Below are positions 8,285 to 16,942 of a DNA stretch of 43,557 bases, piece by piece; the first letter of the stretch is position 1, and each line of letters opens with the position of its first letter. This stretch comes from Ignavibacteriales bacterium UBA6490. Its GTDB lineage: Bacteria; Bacteroidota; Ignavibacteria; Ignavibacteriales; Ignavibacteriaceae. The position numbers and the translations under genes are program-made. The notes beneath the pieces were generated by a model. That model made no database searches, had not been told where the DNA came from, and was given only the letters and a program-made list of their open reading frames with translations. Location: NCBI GenBank assembly GCA_002435365.1, contig DJMM01000035.1, positions 92,367 through 135,923 of the forward strand. The letters are read 5' to 3'.

Positions 8285-11119
8285 ATGAGGTTTATCTGGA
8301 TTCCGGTATTATGGTCAATTTTAAGTTCTGCGGTTTATTCACAACAGAGCGATGTGATAAACAAGGGTGACAAACTTTACCTGTCAAATACTGTCATTTT
8401 AAAGCTAAAGGAGATAAAAAGGCATTCGCTCAGTAAGGAATTTGTTCCTACACCAGGTATAAATGATTTCCTTATAAAGGAAAATGTTAAATCGGTTCGG
8501 TATCTGTTTGATGAATCGGAGTATAGATCCAGCGAATTTCTTAAAGAGATATTAATAGTAAAATATGACAGTCATACCGACCCCGAAGTATTGTCTGCAA
8601 AACTAAAAAATTATCCTGGGGTAGAATGGTGCGAACCGGAGTATGTTTACGAAACTGATTATATTCCTAATGATCAATTATACGCGACACAATGGCATCT
8701 TGATAAAATTCAGTCTCCCCAGGCGTGGGATGTTACAAAAGGTGATTCTACAATTATAATAGCTATTGTTGATACCGGGATAGACTGGGATCACCCTGAT
8801 CTTTCGGCAAATATCTGGATAAACTCGGATGAAATTCCCGGCAATGGAGTTGACGATGATAATAACGGATTTATTGATGATATCAGGGGATGGGATTTTG
8901 GCGGACTGAACGGCACTCCCGATAATAATCCGATGGAGGACAGGCCTGACCATGGCACCCATGTTGCAGGGATTGCTTCCGCTGTTACCGATAACAGCAT
9001 TGGCGTTGCATCCATAGGATATAAAAGCAGGTTAATGGCTGTAAAAACATCAAGAGATGATGTTAGAGATCAATCCGGCCGTGCCCTTATCTCTTACGGT
9101 GCGGATGGTATATTATATGCAGCAAATAACGGAGCAAAAGTAATAAACCTGAGCTGGGGCGGAGGCGGGTATTCAGTATTCCTCCAGGAAACAATTAACT
9201 ATGCCGTATCGCAGGGTGCTCTTGTAGTTGCGGCAGCAGGCAATAATTCAAGCAGTACGGCTTTTTATCCTTCCGCTTATAACGGTGTTTTATCGGTGGC
9301 ATCCACAGGAAGCGATGACAAAAAATCAAACTTCTCAAATTACGGTACCACTGTGGATGTTTCAGCACCCGGTTCATCAATAAATTCAACCTGGCAGAAT
9401 GATACTTATATTTATTCCAGCGGCACTTCCATGGCATCTCCTCTTACTGCAGGACTGGCCGCACTTGTATTTCATGTCTTCCCTTCATTCAATCCGCTGC
9501 AGGTCGCTGAGCAGATCAGAGCAAACTGTGATGATATATATTCATTGAATCCAACGTATAATTATTTGCTGGGCAAGGGGCGTATAAATGCATTTAATGC
9601 GGTTGGCAACACTTCATCAAAGTCGGTTCGTGCATTAAATTTTGTTATAACGGATGATGCCCCCTATGGTGATGGCGATGGCATATTCGAACCAGGTGAA
9701 ACTTTATATGCAGGAATTGAATTTATAAACTACCTCAATGCTGTTGATAATCTGGTTGTTACACTTACTACATTAAACAGCTACTCCGGTATTGTTAACG
9801 GTACATACAATGCCGGTTCAAGAGGCACCCTGGAAAGTTTTAACAACCTGCTGTCCGGATTTACATTTCAGCTTAACAGCAGTATTCCATCTAACTCTGA
9901 ACTGACATTCAAATTGAGTTATAGTGACGGAAACTATGAGGATTTTCAGCTCTTTAAAGTTCTTGTTAATCCTTCCTATGCAGACCAGACCAATGGAAAT
10001 ATACTGCTTACCATTGCCAGCGATGGCACATTGGGTTTTAATGATTTCCCAAATAACACCCGCGGAAACGGATTTAAGTATATGGATGGACCAAATCTCC
10101 TGTTCGAAGGAGCTCTTATTCTGGGTACATCTGCGTCGAAAATATCGGATGTGGCCAGAGTCTCTACTACGCGCCATTATGAGTTCGCTACGCTGCAGCC
10201 CTTTGTGGTAAATATACCCGGAATTTCTGCAGACCAGGAGGGCCTGACTCTTTTTAACGATGATCCAGCAGGATCGAATAAACTGGGAACTAAAATCAGC
10301 CTGAGATCCTACAGCTACTCTGGTAGTGAAGATGATGACTACATTATACTCAGATATAATATAAAGAATACCTCATCTTTGGCGCTTACAGGTTTATATG
10401 CAGGTCTGTTTTTTGACTGGGATTTTGCAGATGCGGTCAGCGACTCCACCGGTTATGATCCTTCCGGAAATTTAGGCTATGTCTACCGTACTGCCGGAAA
10501 TCCGTCAACATGGGTTGCAACAGCTTCAGCATCACAACAAACAGCCGGTTATTATGCTATAAGAAATGACGGCTCGCAGGGAAATATTAATTTATTTGAT
10601 ACTGACGGATATTCTGATGCAGATAAATGGACTACCATATCTTCTGGTATTGGTGTTCAGGGTGCCGGACCTGGAGATATTTCCCAGGTCGTTAGTAATG
10701 GAGCCTATGATATAAATCCCGGAGACTCTGTTGATGCTGCTTTTATTATTGCTGCCGGGAATAATCTTGAGGCATTAAGGACAGCTGTATCAAGAGCAAG
10801 AATTAAATATGAATCTGTGATTCTTGATGCTGAGGGAGAAGAAAATCCGCTCCCTGATGATTATTCTTTATCCCAGAACTATCCCAATCCTTTTAATCCT
10901 TCCACAGTAATCTCATATAACATTATGGAAACCACCTCTGTGTTGCTGAGGATTTATGACATAACCGGTCAGACTATCTCAACACTTGTAAATGAGGTCC
11001 AGAATCAGGGCAGATATATTGTAAACTTTAATGCAGCAGATTATTCAAGCGGGACATATTTCTATGAGCTGAGAGCCGGCGAATTCAGGGAAGTGAAAAA
11101 GATGATATTGTTAAAATAG
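8285..11119 (+). CDS. Secreted subtilisin-like S8 serine protease, T9SS signal
   Basis: 944 residues. Signal peptide MRFIWIPVLWSILSSAVYSQ, then a propeptide-like N-terminal region to about residue 120. The S8 catalytic domain (about 130-450) carries Asp163 in IVDTGIDWDHPD, His223 in DHGTHVAG and Ser382 in SGTSMASP, a complete triad. A long beta-rich region follows (about 450-860), with a calcium-loop-like stretch DDAPYGDGDGIFEPGE. The last 80 residues are a T9SS type-A sorting domain (NYPNPFNPSTVISYNI ... KKMILLK). The enzyme should degrade proteins outside the cell or on its surface. It is a single plus-strand gene, divergent from the choice-of-anchor pair and followed by the cbb3 operon after 105 bases. 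Confidence 0.95.
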   Translation: MRFIWIPVLWSILSSAVYSQQSDVINKGDKLYLSNTVILKLKEIKRHSLSKEFVPTPGINDFLIKENVKSVRYLFDESEYRSSEFLKEILIVKYDSHTDPEVLSAKLKNYPGVEWCEPEYVYETDYIPNDQLYATQWHLDKIQSPQAWDVTKGDSTIIIAIVDTGIDWDHPDLSANIWINSDEIPGNGVDDDNNGFIDDIRGWDFGGLNGTPDNNPMEDRPDHGTHVAGIASAVTDNSIGVASIGYKSRLMAVKTSRDDVRDQSGRALISYGADGILYAANNGAKVINLSWGGGGYSVFLQETINYAVSQGALVVAAAGNNSSSTAFYPSAYNGVLSVASTGSDDKKSNFSNYGTTVDVSAPGSSINSTWQNDTYIYSSGTSMASPLTAGLAALVFHVFPSFNPLQVAEQIRANCDDIYSLNPTYNYLLGKGRINAFNAVGNTSSKSVRALNFVITDDAPYGDGDGIFEPGETLYAGIEFINYLNAVDNLVVTLTTLNSYSGIVNGTYNAGSRGTLESFNNLLSGFTFQLNSSIPSNSELTFKLSYSDGNYEDFQLFKVLVNPSYADQTNGNILLTIASDGTLGFNDFPNNTRGNGFKYMDGPNLLFEGALILGTSASKISDVARVSTTRHYEFATLQPFVVNIPGISADQEGLTLFNDDPAGSNKLGTKISLRSYSYSGSEDDDYIILRYNIKNTSSLALTGLYAGLFFDWDFADAVSDSTGYDPSGNLGYVYRTAGNPSTWVATASASQQTAGYYAIRNDGSQGNINLFDTDGYSDADKWTTISSGIGVQGAGPGDISQVVSNGAYDINPGDSVDAAFIIAAGNNLEALRTAVSRARIKYESVILDAEGEENPLPDDYSLSQNYPNPFNPSTVISYNIMETTSVLLRIYDITGQTISTLVNEVQNQGRYIVNFNAADYSSGTYFYELRAGEFREVKKMILLK

Positions 11120-11162
11120 TCTTGAAAATTGAAATTTTGCTGTTTTATAAACCAAACGGGTG

Positions 11163-11181
11163 CTGATTTATAATTAATCAG
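11163..11181. promoter_or_regulatory. Palindrome upstream of the cbb3 operon
   Basis: CTGATT-TATAATT-AATCAG is a perfect inverted repeat with six-base arms and a seven-base centre. It lies 44 bases before the ccoI ATG and just upstream of a TATAAT at 11192-11197, a possible -10 element. The position would suit a regulator of oxidase expression. It does not match the FNR consensus spacing (TTGAT-N4-ATCAA). The assignment is speculative. Confidence 0.35.
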
Positions 11182-11224
11182 ATAAATTTCTTATAATAGG
11201 GTTAAAATTTGTTATAACTTTTCA

Positions 11225-13609
11225 ATGGAAAATCTCCACCTGAAAGATAAATTATTATGTTACCACTGCGGTGAGGAATGCCCATCTCCTGATATTTCTG
11301 CCGATAGTAAATACTTCTGCTGTGCGGGATGCAAAACCGTTTACGAAATACTGAGTGAAAATAAGCTCTGTAACTATTATAACCTGGAAAAAACCCCCGG
11401 TATTTCCCCGCCGATACATCATAAAAAGTATGAATACCTTGATGATGAGAAAATTGTAAACAGACTGTTAAATTTTCAGAATGAAAATATCGCTTTTGTC
11501 TCGTTTTATATCCCGCAGATTCATTGTACCTCATGTATATGGATCCTGGAAAACCTTTACAAGCTGAATGAAAACATATTCTTTTCGGAAGTGAACTTTC
11601 TTAATAAAACCGTCTTAATTAAGTACAAAAAGAATATTACATTAAAAAAAGTTGTTGAGCTGCTTGCATCTATAGGATACGAACCGCAGATACAGCTTGA
11701 TTCCGTTGAGAAGCAGAAAGCTTTTCCGGGTGATAAAAAGCTCCTCTATAAACTGGGAATTGCAGGTTTCTGTTTCGGCAATATAATGCTGTTAAGTTTC
11801 CCTGAATACCTGTCAATAGATATAACAGATCTCTTTTATAAAAAACTTTTCGGTTATCTGAATTTTCTGCTGAGCCTGCCGGTACTTTTCTATTCTGCAT
11901 CAGATTACTTTTCATCAGCATTTACCTCGCTCAGAAAAAAAATAATAAATATCAATCTCCCTCTTTCTATCGGAATTGCTGCACTTTTTTTAAGAAGCTG
12001 CTTTGAAATATTTACCGACACCGGAGCCGGATACTTTGATTCAATGAGCGGTCTTGTATTTCTGCTGCTTATAGGCAGGTATGTTCAGCAGAGAACTTAC
12101 AGCATGCTGAATTTTGAAAGGGATTATAAATCCTATTTCCCTCTTTCCGTTATAAAAAAGGAGAAAGATGCGGAAAGGTCGGTCCCGGTTTCCTCATTGG
12201 TACCGGGTGACAGGATCATTATCAGAAATAATGAAATTATTCCTGCCGACAGCATTTTGTTTGAAGGTGATGCATTTATAGATTATAGTTTTATTTCGGG
12301 TGAATCTGCTATTACTGTATTAAAACCGGGCGGACTTATATATGCGGGCGGGAAGCAGAAAGGAAGCGCAGTCGAACTTGAAGTAATTAAGGAAGTATCG
12401 CAAAGCTATTTAACAAGGTTATGGAATAATCCGCTCTTTAATAAAGAAAAAGATTTCACAAAGTTTACCAATACTGTCAGCCGGTATTTCACGGCAGGAG
12501 TAATTTTTATTGCTGTAACTTCAGCATTATTCTGGCTGCCCGACTGGTTTACAGCAATGAATGTTTTTACAGCAGTGTTAATTGTTGCATGTCCATGTGC
12601 TCTGGCATTATCTGCTCCATTCACATTCGGCAATGCAATGAAAATTTTGGGTAGGAACAAACTATATGTTAAAAATTCCCTGAATATTGAAGAAATGGCA
12701 AAAACCGACACCGTGGTTTTTGATAAAACCGGTACCATTACAAAAGCAGATGAAGCAGGAGTTAAGTATTTTGGAAGGGAGCTGACTCCCGGTGAAAAGA
12801 CCCTTGTAAAAAGCACAGCTAAAACATCTCTCCATCCCCTGAGCAGGATTATTGCGGAATCTTTAAATGCAGATAATGGTGTATACCCATCGGATTTTAA
12901 AGAGATTGCCGGGGAAGGCATTGAAGCACAGTTTCCGGGAATCAGAATTAAGATGGGCTCCCTGAAAAGGCTGCCAAATAACAATGATCCTTACAAAACA
13001 AAGGTCCATCTTTCGATTAATGATGAGTATACCGGATACTATGAAATTGCAAATTCCTACAGGGAAGGAGTATTCACACTAATTGAAGAGCTGAAAAAAC
13101 ATTATAAAATTTATTTATTATCAGGGGATAATGAAGGAGAAAAAGACAAACTTTTAAATTATTTTAGCGACTATAGTAATATGCTTTTCAGACAGTCACC
13201 CCAGGATAAGCTTGAATTTATTAACAAGCTTCAGAGTGAAGGGAAAAAAGTGCTGATGATAGGGGATGGGCTTAATGATGCAGGTGCGATAAGCAGAAGC
13301 GATTATGGAATTTCAGTTGCAGAAAGTGTAAGTAATTTTTCGCCTGCCTGCGATGCAATACTGGAAAGCAGCAGTATTACCAGGACAAAAAGTATTCTGA
13401 AATTTTCCAGAGATTCTGTAAAAATTATTTATATTAATTTTATTGTGTCAGTGCTGTATAATATTACCGGTCTAACATTTGCAGTGGAGGGTCAGCTTAC
13501 TCCGCTGATAGCAGCCATTTTGATGCCGGTAAGCTCGTTGACTGTTGTTGCGATTGCTGCAGCAGGTACAAGCATTGCCGCCAAAAGGAGAGGTCTGCTA
13601 TTTCGGTAA
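11225..13609 (+). CDS. ccoI: Cu-type P1B ATPase for cbb3 oxidase assembly (CcoI/CtpA)
   Basis: 794 residues. The N-terminus is the Cys-rich metal-binding region typical of CcoI (CYHCGEECPSPD at about 14-25, then FCCAGCKTVYEIL). A heavy-metal-associated domain follows, with CTSC at residues 101-104. Then come the P1B transporter parts: the membrane CPC motif (C456-P-C458), the phosphorylation site DKTGT (D500) and the hinge GDGLNDAGA near 680. CcoI exports copper from the cytoplasm for insertion into the binuclear centre of cbb3 oxidase. It leads the operon, and ccoS begins inside its last codons. Its place before ccoS and the structural genes supports the CcoI assignment over a general copper exporter. 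Confidence 0.95.
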   Translation: MENLHLKDKLLCYHCGEECPSPDISADSKYFCCAGCKTVYEILSENKLCNYYNLEKTPGISPPIHHKKYEYLDDEKIVNRLLNFQNENIAFVSFYIPQIHCTSCIWILENLYKLNENIFFSEVNFLNKTVLIKYKKNITLKKVVELLASIGYEPQIQLDSVEKQKAFPGDKKLLYKLGIAGFCFGNIMLLSFPEYLSIDITDLFYKKLFGYLNFLLSLPVLFYSASDYFSSAFTSLRKKIININLPLSIGIAALFLRSCFEIFTDTGAGYFDSMSGLVFLLLIGRYVQQRTYSMLNFERDYKSYFPLSVIKKEKDAERSVPVSSLVPGDRIIIRNNEIIPADSILFEGDAFIDYSFISGESAITVLKPGGLIYAGGKQKGSAVELEVIKEVSQSYLTRLWNNPLFNKEKDFTKFTNTVSRYFTAGVIFIAVTSALFWLPDWFTAMNVFTAVLIVACPCALALSAPFTFGNAMKILGRNKLYVKNSLNIEEMAKTDTVVFDKTGTITKADEAGVKYFGRELTPGEKTLVKSTAKTSLHPLSRIIAESLNADNGVYPSDFKEIAGEGIEAQFPGIRIKMGSLKRLPNNNDPYKTKVHLSINDEYTGYYEIANSYREGVFTLIEELKKHYKIYLLSGDNEGEKDKLLNYFSDYSNMLFRQSPQDKLEFINKLQSEGKKVLMIGDGLNDAGAISRSDYGISVAESVSNFSPACDAILESSSITRTKSILKFSRDSVKIIYINFIVSVLYNITGLTFAVEGQLTPLIAAILMPVSSLTVVAIAAAGTSIAAKRRGLLFR
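13586..13590 (+). promoter_or_regulatory. Ribosome binding site for ccoS (ATT start)
   Basis: AGGAG lies inside the end of ccoI, nine bases before the ATT at 13600. It is the only Shine-Dalgarno-like sequence near the start of the CcoS reading frame, and it decides the start in favour of ATT over the in-frame TTG at 13618. Confidence 0.6.
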
Positions 13610-13785
13610 TTGCTTTATTGATCGGAATAAGCCTGATAGTGGCAGCAGGTTTTTTAATTGCATTCATATGGGCAGTAAAAAACGGTCAGTATAATGATAC
13701 ACATACTCCGTCAATAAGAATCTTATTTGATAGTCAGGAACAGGAATCAGAACAGAAAAACACTGAACAACAGGAGAAAAAATGA
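13600..13785 (+). CDS. ccoS: CcoS, cbb3 oxidase assembly protein (ATT start)
   Basis: A 61-residue frame with no in-frame ATG. Read from ATT at 13600 as the initiator it gives (M)SVIALLIGISLIVAAGF, then LIAFIWAVKNGQYNDTHTP and SIRILFD, followed by a charged tail. This aligns end to end with the CcoS family (one N-terminal membrane helix, then the conserved FIWAVKxGQYDD and LFD motifs). The ATT falls exactly where family members have Met. AGGAG stands nine bases upstream. The gene overlaps the end of ccoI by 10 bases, and its TGA overlaps the ccoNO ATG (ATGA), so translation is likely coupled on both sides. CcoS is needed for heme and copper insertion into cbb3 oxidase. The other option, TTG at 13618, would cut into the helix and lacks a binding site. 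Confidence 0.85.
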   Translation: MSVIALLIGISLIVAAGFLIAFIWAVKNGQYNDTHTPSIRILFDSQEQESEQKNTEQQEKK

Positions 13786-15905
13786 TTGAAACCTTCAGTT
13801 ATGATAACAAAATTGTAAAGCAATTCGCATTTGCTACTATCTTCTGGGGAATAGTGGGAATGCTTGTGGGATTAACAATTGCTGTCCAGCTTTTTTATCC
13901 GCCGCTGAATTTTAATATTCCCTACACAACATTCGGACGCATACGGCCATTACATACAAATGCAGTCATCTTTGCGTTTGTTGGCAATGCAATCTTTATG
14001 GGAGTGTATTATTCCCTTCAAAGACTTTGCAAAGCCAGGATGTTCAGCGACATATTAAGCAAAATTCATTTCTGGGGATGGCAGCTGATAATTGTTGCTG
14101 CAGCCATTTCACTGCCGCTGGGGCTTACTACAAGTAAAGAATATGCAGAGCTTGAATTCCCTATCGATATTGCAATTACTCTTGTTTGGGTGGTGTTCGG
14201 AATAAATCTCTTCGGTACAATAATCAAGCGGAGAGAAAATCATATGTATGTGGCAATATGGTTTTATATAGCCACCTGGGTTACAGTTGCTGTACTGCAT
14301 ATTGTAAATTCGATTGAAGTACCTGCCGGGATTTTTAAAAGCTACTCAATGTATGCAGGTGTGCAGGACGCTCTTGTGCAATGGTGGTACGGGCATAATG
14401 CCGTTGCTTTTTTCCTTACCACCCCTTACCTGGGTCTGATGTATTATTTCCTTCCCAAGGCAGCTAACAGACCGATTTATTCTTACAGACTTTCAATACT
14501 CCACTTCTGGTCACTTATTTTTATTTATATATGGGCTGGTCCACATCACCTGCTTTATACAGCACTGCCCGATTGGGCACAGTCACTGGGAACTGTTTTT
14601 TCAATCATGCTTATTGCCCCAAGCTGGGGTGGAATGATAAACGGACTTCTTACTTTAAGAGGTGCATGGGATAAAGTAAGGGAAGATCCTATTCTTAAAT
14701 TTATGGTGGTTGCTGTTACTGCCTACGGAATGGCCACTCTCGAGGGTCCCCTGCTTTCATTGAAAAATGTAAACGCGCTGGCACACTTTACTGATTGGAT
14801 TATTTCACATGTCCATATAGGTGCCCTGGGGTGGAACGGCTTTCTGACTTTCGGAGTTTTGTACTGGCTGGTGCCGAAACTATTCCGTACTAAACTGCAT
14901 TCAAAAAAACTTGCCAACTTTCATTTCTGGACAGGCTCGCTGGGAATAATTTTTTATGCGGTGGCTCTCTACTGGTCGGCAGTTACACAATCACTTATGT
15001 GGAAAGAATTTAATCCCCTGGGAATGCTGCAATATCCTAATTTCCTTGAAACTGTGCTTCAGATAATACCAATGTATATAATCAGGGCAATTGGCGGTAC
15101 TTTATACCTGATCGGTGTTTTTGTAATGGTTTATAATTTGGTTAAAACAGCAAAATCGGGAAGCTTTCTTGCCGAAGAACCTGCGGAGGCCCCGGCACTG
15201 CAGAAAACCACTGATCATTTCCGGAAAGGTAAACGCCACCGCTGGCTTGAAGGGAAGCCTGTTCAGTTCCTGCTTGTTTCCACAGTAGTAGTGCTGATTG
15301 GCGGCCTGGTGGAAATAATTCCAACATTTCTTGTAAAATCCAACATACCAACTATTGCAAGCGTTAAACCATATTCTCCGCTTGAATTGCTGGGAAGGGA
15401 TATTTATATAAGAGAAGGCTGCGTTGGCTGTCATTCTCAAATGATCCGACCATTCAGATCAGAAACGGAGAGATACGGTGAATATTCAAAGGCAGGAGAA
15501 TATGTTTATGATCATCCGTTTTTGTGGGGATCAAAAAGAACGGGTCCGGATCTCCACCGTGAGGGTCTTAAATATTCGCACCTGTGGCATTACCTGCATA
15601 TGGAAAACCCTGCATCGATGTCCCCGGGTTCGATAATGCCGTCATACCCATGGCTGCTTATAAATGATCTGGATGTTTCATCGCTTGAAGCCAAAATTAA
15701 TGCGATGCGCACAGTTGGCGTACCTTATGTGGAGGGATATGAAAAACAGGCGCTGGCCGAACTTCAGAAGCAGGCTGAAATGATAACCCTGGATATAAAT
15801 AAAGCCGGAGCACCCGCGGAAAGCAGCAAGGAAATAATTGCGCTTATTGCCTATCTGCAGCGTTTGGGTACAGATATAAAATCCGGCAGCCTGACCGGGA
15901 AATAA
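13782..15905 (+). CDS. ccoNO: cbb3 cytochrome c oxidase, fused subunits I and II (CcoNO)
   Basis: 707 residues in two parts. Residues about 1-465 are CcoN, the heme-copper catalytic subunit: HTNAVIFAFVGNA near residue 50, WWYGHNAVAFFLTTPYLG near 205 (copper ligand and cross-link tyrosine region), HHLLYTALPDW near 255, and HVHIGALGWNG near 345 with the heme ligands. A linker follows, then a membrane helix at about 490-515 and CcoO, a monoheme cytochrome c with CVGCH at 547-551 followed by SQMIRPFRSE. The last part, PGSIMPSYPWLL, carries the axial Met. Together they form the oxygen-reducing, proton-pumping core in the inner membrane. The fusion of N and O in one chain is the oddity. The gene starts in the ATGA overlap with ccoS. 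Confidence 0.97.
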   Translation: MIETFSYDNKIVKQFAFATIFWGIVGMLVGLTIAVQLFYPPLNFNIPYTTFGRIRPLHTNAVIFAFVGNAIFMGVYYSLQRLCKARMFSDILSKIHFWGWQLIIVAAAISLPLGLTTSKEYAELEFPIDIAITLVWVVFGINLFGTIIKRRENHMYVAIWFYIATWVTVAVLHIVNSIEVPAGIFKSYSMYAGVQDALVQWWYGHNAVAFFLTTPYLGLMYYFLPKAANRPIYSYRLSILHFWSLIFIYIWAGPHHLLYTALPDWAQSLGTVFSIMLIAPSWGGMINGLLTLRGAWDKVREDPILKFMVVAVTAYGMATLEGPLLSLKNVNALAHFTDWIISHVHIGALGWNGFLTFGVLYWLVPKLFRTKLHSKKLANFHFWTGSLGIIFYAVALYWSAVTQSLMWKEFNPLGMLQYPNFLETVLQIIPMYIIRAIGGTLYLIGVFVMVYNLVKTAKSGSFLAEEPAEAPALQKTTDHFRKGKRHRWLEGKPVQFLLVSTVVVLIGGLVEIIPTFLVKSNIPTIASVKPYSPLELLGRDIYIREGCVGCHSQMIRPFRSETERYGEYSKAGEYVYDHPFLWGSKRTGPDLHREGLKYSHLWHYLHMENPASMSPGSIMPSYPWLLINDLDVSSLEAKINAMRTVGVPYVEGYEKQALAELQKQAEMITLDINKAGAPAESSKEIIALIAYLQRLGTDIKSGSLTGK

Positions 15906-15906
15906 T

Positions 15907-16113
15907 ATGCTCAGGGAAATTCTTGGAAATACCGAAGGCGCTGATCTGTATGCAGTAATTGGACTGATTATTTTTGTTTTGTCCTTTGCCGGTATTATAA
16001 TCTGGATCCTGAAAAAAGATAGAGGCTATTTAAAGAAAATGAAAAACCTCCCCCTGGAGGATGAATCTCTTACAAGTAAAAACACTAATGGTGAGAATAA
16101 TGAGATTAAATAA
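15907..16113 (+). CDS. ccoQ: CcoQ-like small membrane subunit of cbb3 oxidase
   Basis: 68 residues: a short N-terminus, one membrane helix (about 15-36, YAVIGLIIFVLSFAGIIIWIL), then a basic and acidic tail, which is the plan of CcoQ/FixQ. It begins one base after the ccoNO stop, and its end overlaps the ccoP start. CcoQ stabilises the oxidase complex in organisms where it has been studied. Sequence conservation in this family is low, so the assignment rests on size, topology and position between ccoNO and ccoP. Confidence 0.8.
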   Translation: MLREILGNTEGADLYAVIGLIIFVLSFAGIIIWILKKDRGYLKKMKNLPLEDESLTSKNTNGENNEIK

Positions 16114-16942
16114 GATTTTGACATTTCTGTTCCTGGTATCTTGTTATAAAATTGTTCCCGCAGAGACGTCCGGTTTCCCTGATGGTTATTATGATACGGT
16201 TGCACTGGTACTTCTGCTGGTTATTGTTTTAATCTTTGCAGGATTTATTTTTTACGGAACAGGCGAGGGTAAACATAAACCGGCAGTTAAAAGAAAAAGC
16301 ATTTTCCAGCTCAGCTTTGTGAATAAGTATATCACAGGTTCAACCCCGATTGAAAAAGAAGGTGAAATTCTTCTGCAGGATGATTACGACGGAATAAAGG
16401 AACTTGACAACCGGGTGCCGCCCTGGTTTAATTATCTTTTTTACGGATCGATTCTTTTTGCAGCATATTATATGCTGGATTATCATGTTTTGAAAACAAG
16501 CAGCCTTCAGGAGGCTGAGTATGCCGAGGAAATGGCTGTAGCGTCACAGCTCAAGGAAGAGCTCGCAAAATCCGGTACCTTTATTACCGAGGAAACTGTA
16601 ACTCTTGCTGAGGATCCTGCCCTTATAGAAAAAGGAAGACAAATTTTTAATGCCAACTGCGTTGCATGCCACGCTGCAGACGGAGGGGGACTGATTGGTC
16701 CGAACCTCACCGATAATTACTGGATTCATGGCGGTGGGATAAAGGATATATTTAAAATAATTAAGTACGGCGTTCCGGCTAAAGGAATGATATCCTGGCA
16801 GACTATTCTTGATCCTGCGCAGATGCAGAATGTTTCCAGTTTTATTATTTCTCTGAAAGGAACTAAATCTGCAAATCCAAAAGCACCGGAAGGAATTCCT
16901 TATAATGAAGACGCTGCTTCGGAGCCTGTCGCAGAAAAATGA
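16100..16942 (+). CDS. ccoP: CcoP, monoheme cytochrome c subunit of cbb3 oxidase
   Basis: 280 residues from ATG 16100. This start has GGTGAG four bases upstream. The longer frame from 16061 has GGAGG directly touching the ATG, which is too close. The chosen start gives MRLNKILTFLFLVSC, a signal that fits a lipobox (LVSC) with Cys at 15. Two more membrane helices follow (about 30-55 and 115-135), then a CcoP N-terminal region (VPPWFNYLFYGSILFAAYYM). One cytochrome c domain has CVACH at 187-191 and a Met-bearing MISWQ near 230. Classic CcoP has two hemes; only one site is present here. It delivers electrons to CcoNO. It overlaps ccoQ by 14 bases and ccoG by 4. Confidence 0.9.
   Translation: MRLNKILTFLFLVSCYKIVPAETSGFPDGYYDTVALVLLLVIVLIFAGFIFYGTGEGKHKPAVKRKSIFQLSFVNKYITGSTPIEKEGEILLQDDYDGIKELDNRVPPWFNYLFYGSILFAAYYMLDYHVLKTSSLQEAEYAEEMAVASQLKEELAKSGTFITEETVTLAEDPALIEKGRQIFNANCVACHAADGGGLIGPNLTDNYWIHGGGIKDIFKIIKYGVPAKGMISWQTILDPAQMQNVSSFIISLKGTKSANPKAPEGIPYNEDAASEPVAEK

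Noticed and set aside
8953..8967. TGGCACC-N4-TTGC, a close match to a sigma-54 -24/-12 promoter
   Set aside because: It lies inside the codons for the catalytic His motif HGTHVAG of the S8 protease, which force this sequence; no gene start follows.
11163..11181. FNR box upstream of ccoI
   Set aside because: The half-sites TGAT and ATCA are separated by nine bases instead of four, so it does not fit FNR.
16061..16099. Upstream start for ccoP at 16061
   Set aside because: GGAGG touches this ATG with no spacer and the added residues break the signal sequence; the ATG at 16100 has proper spacing.
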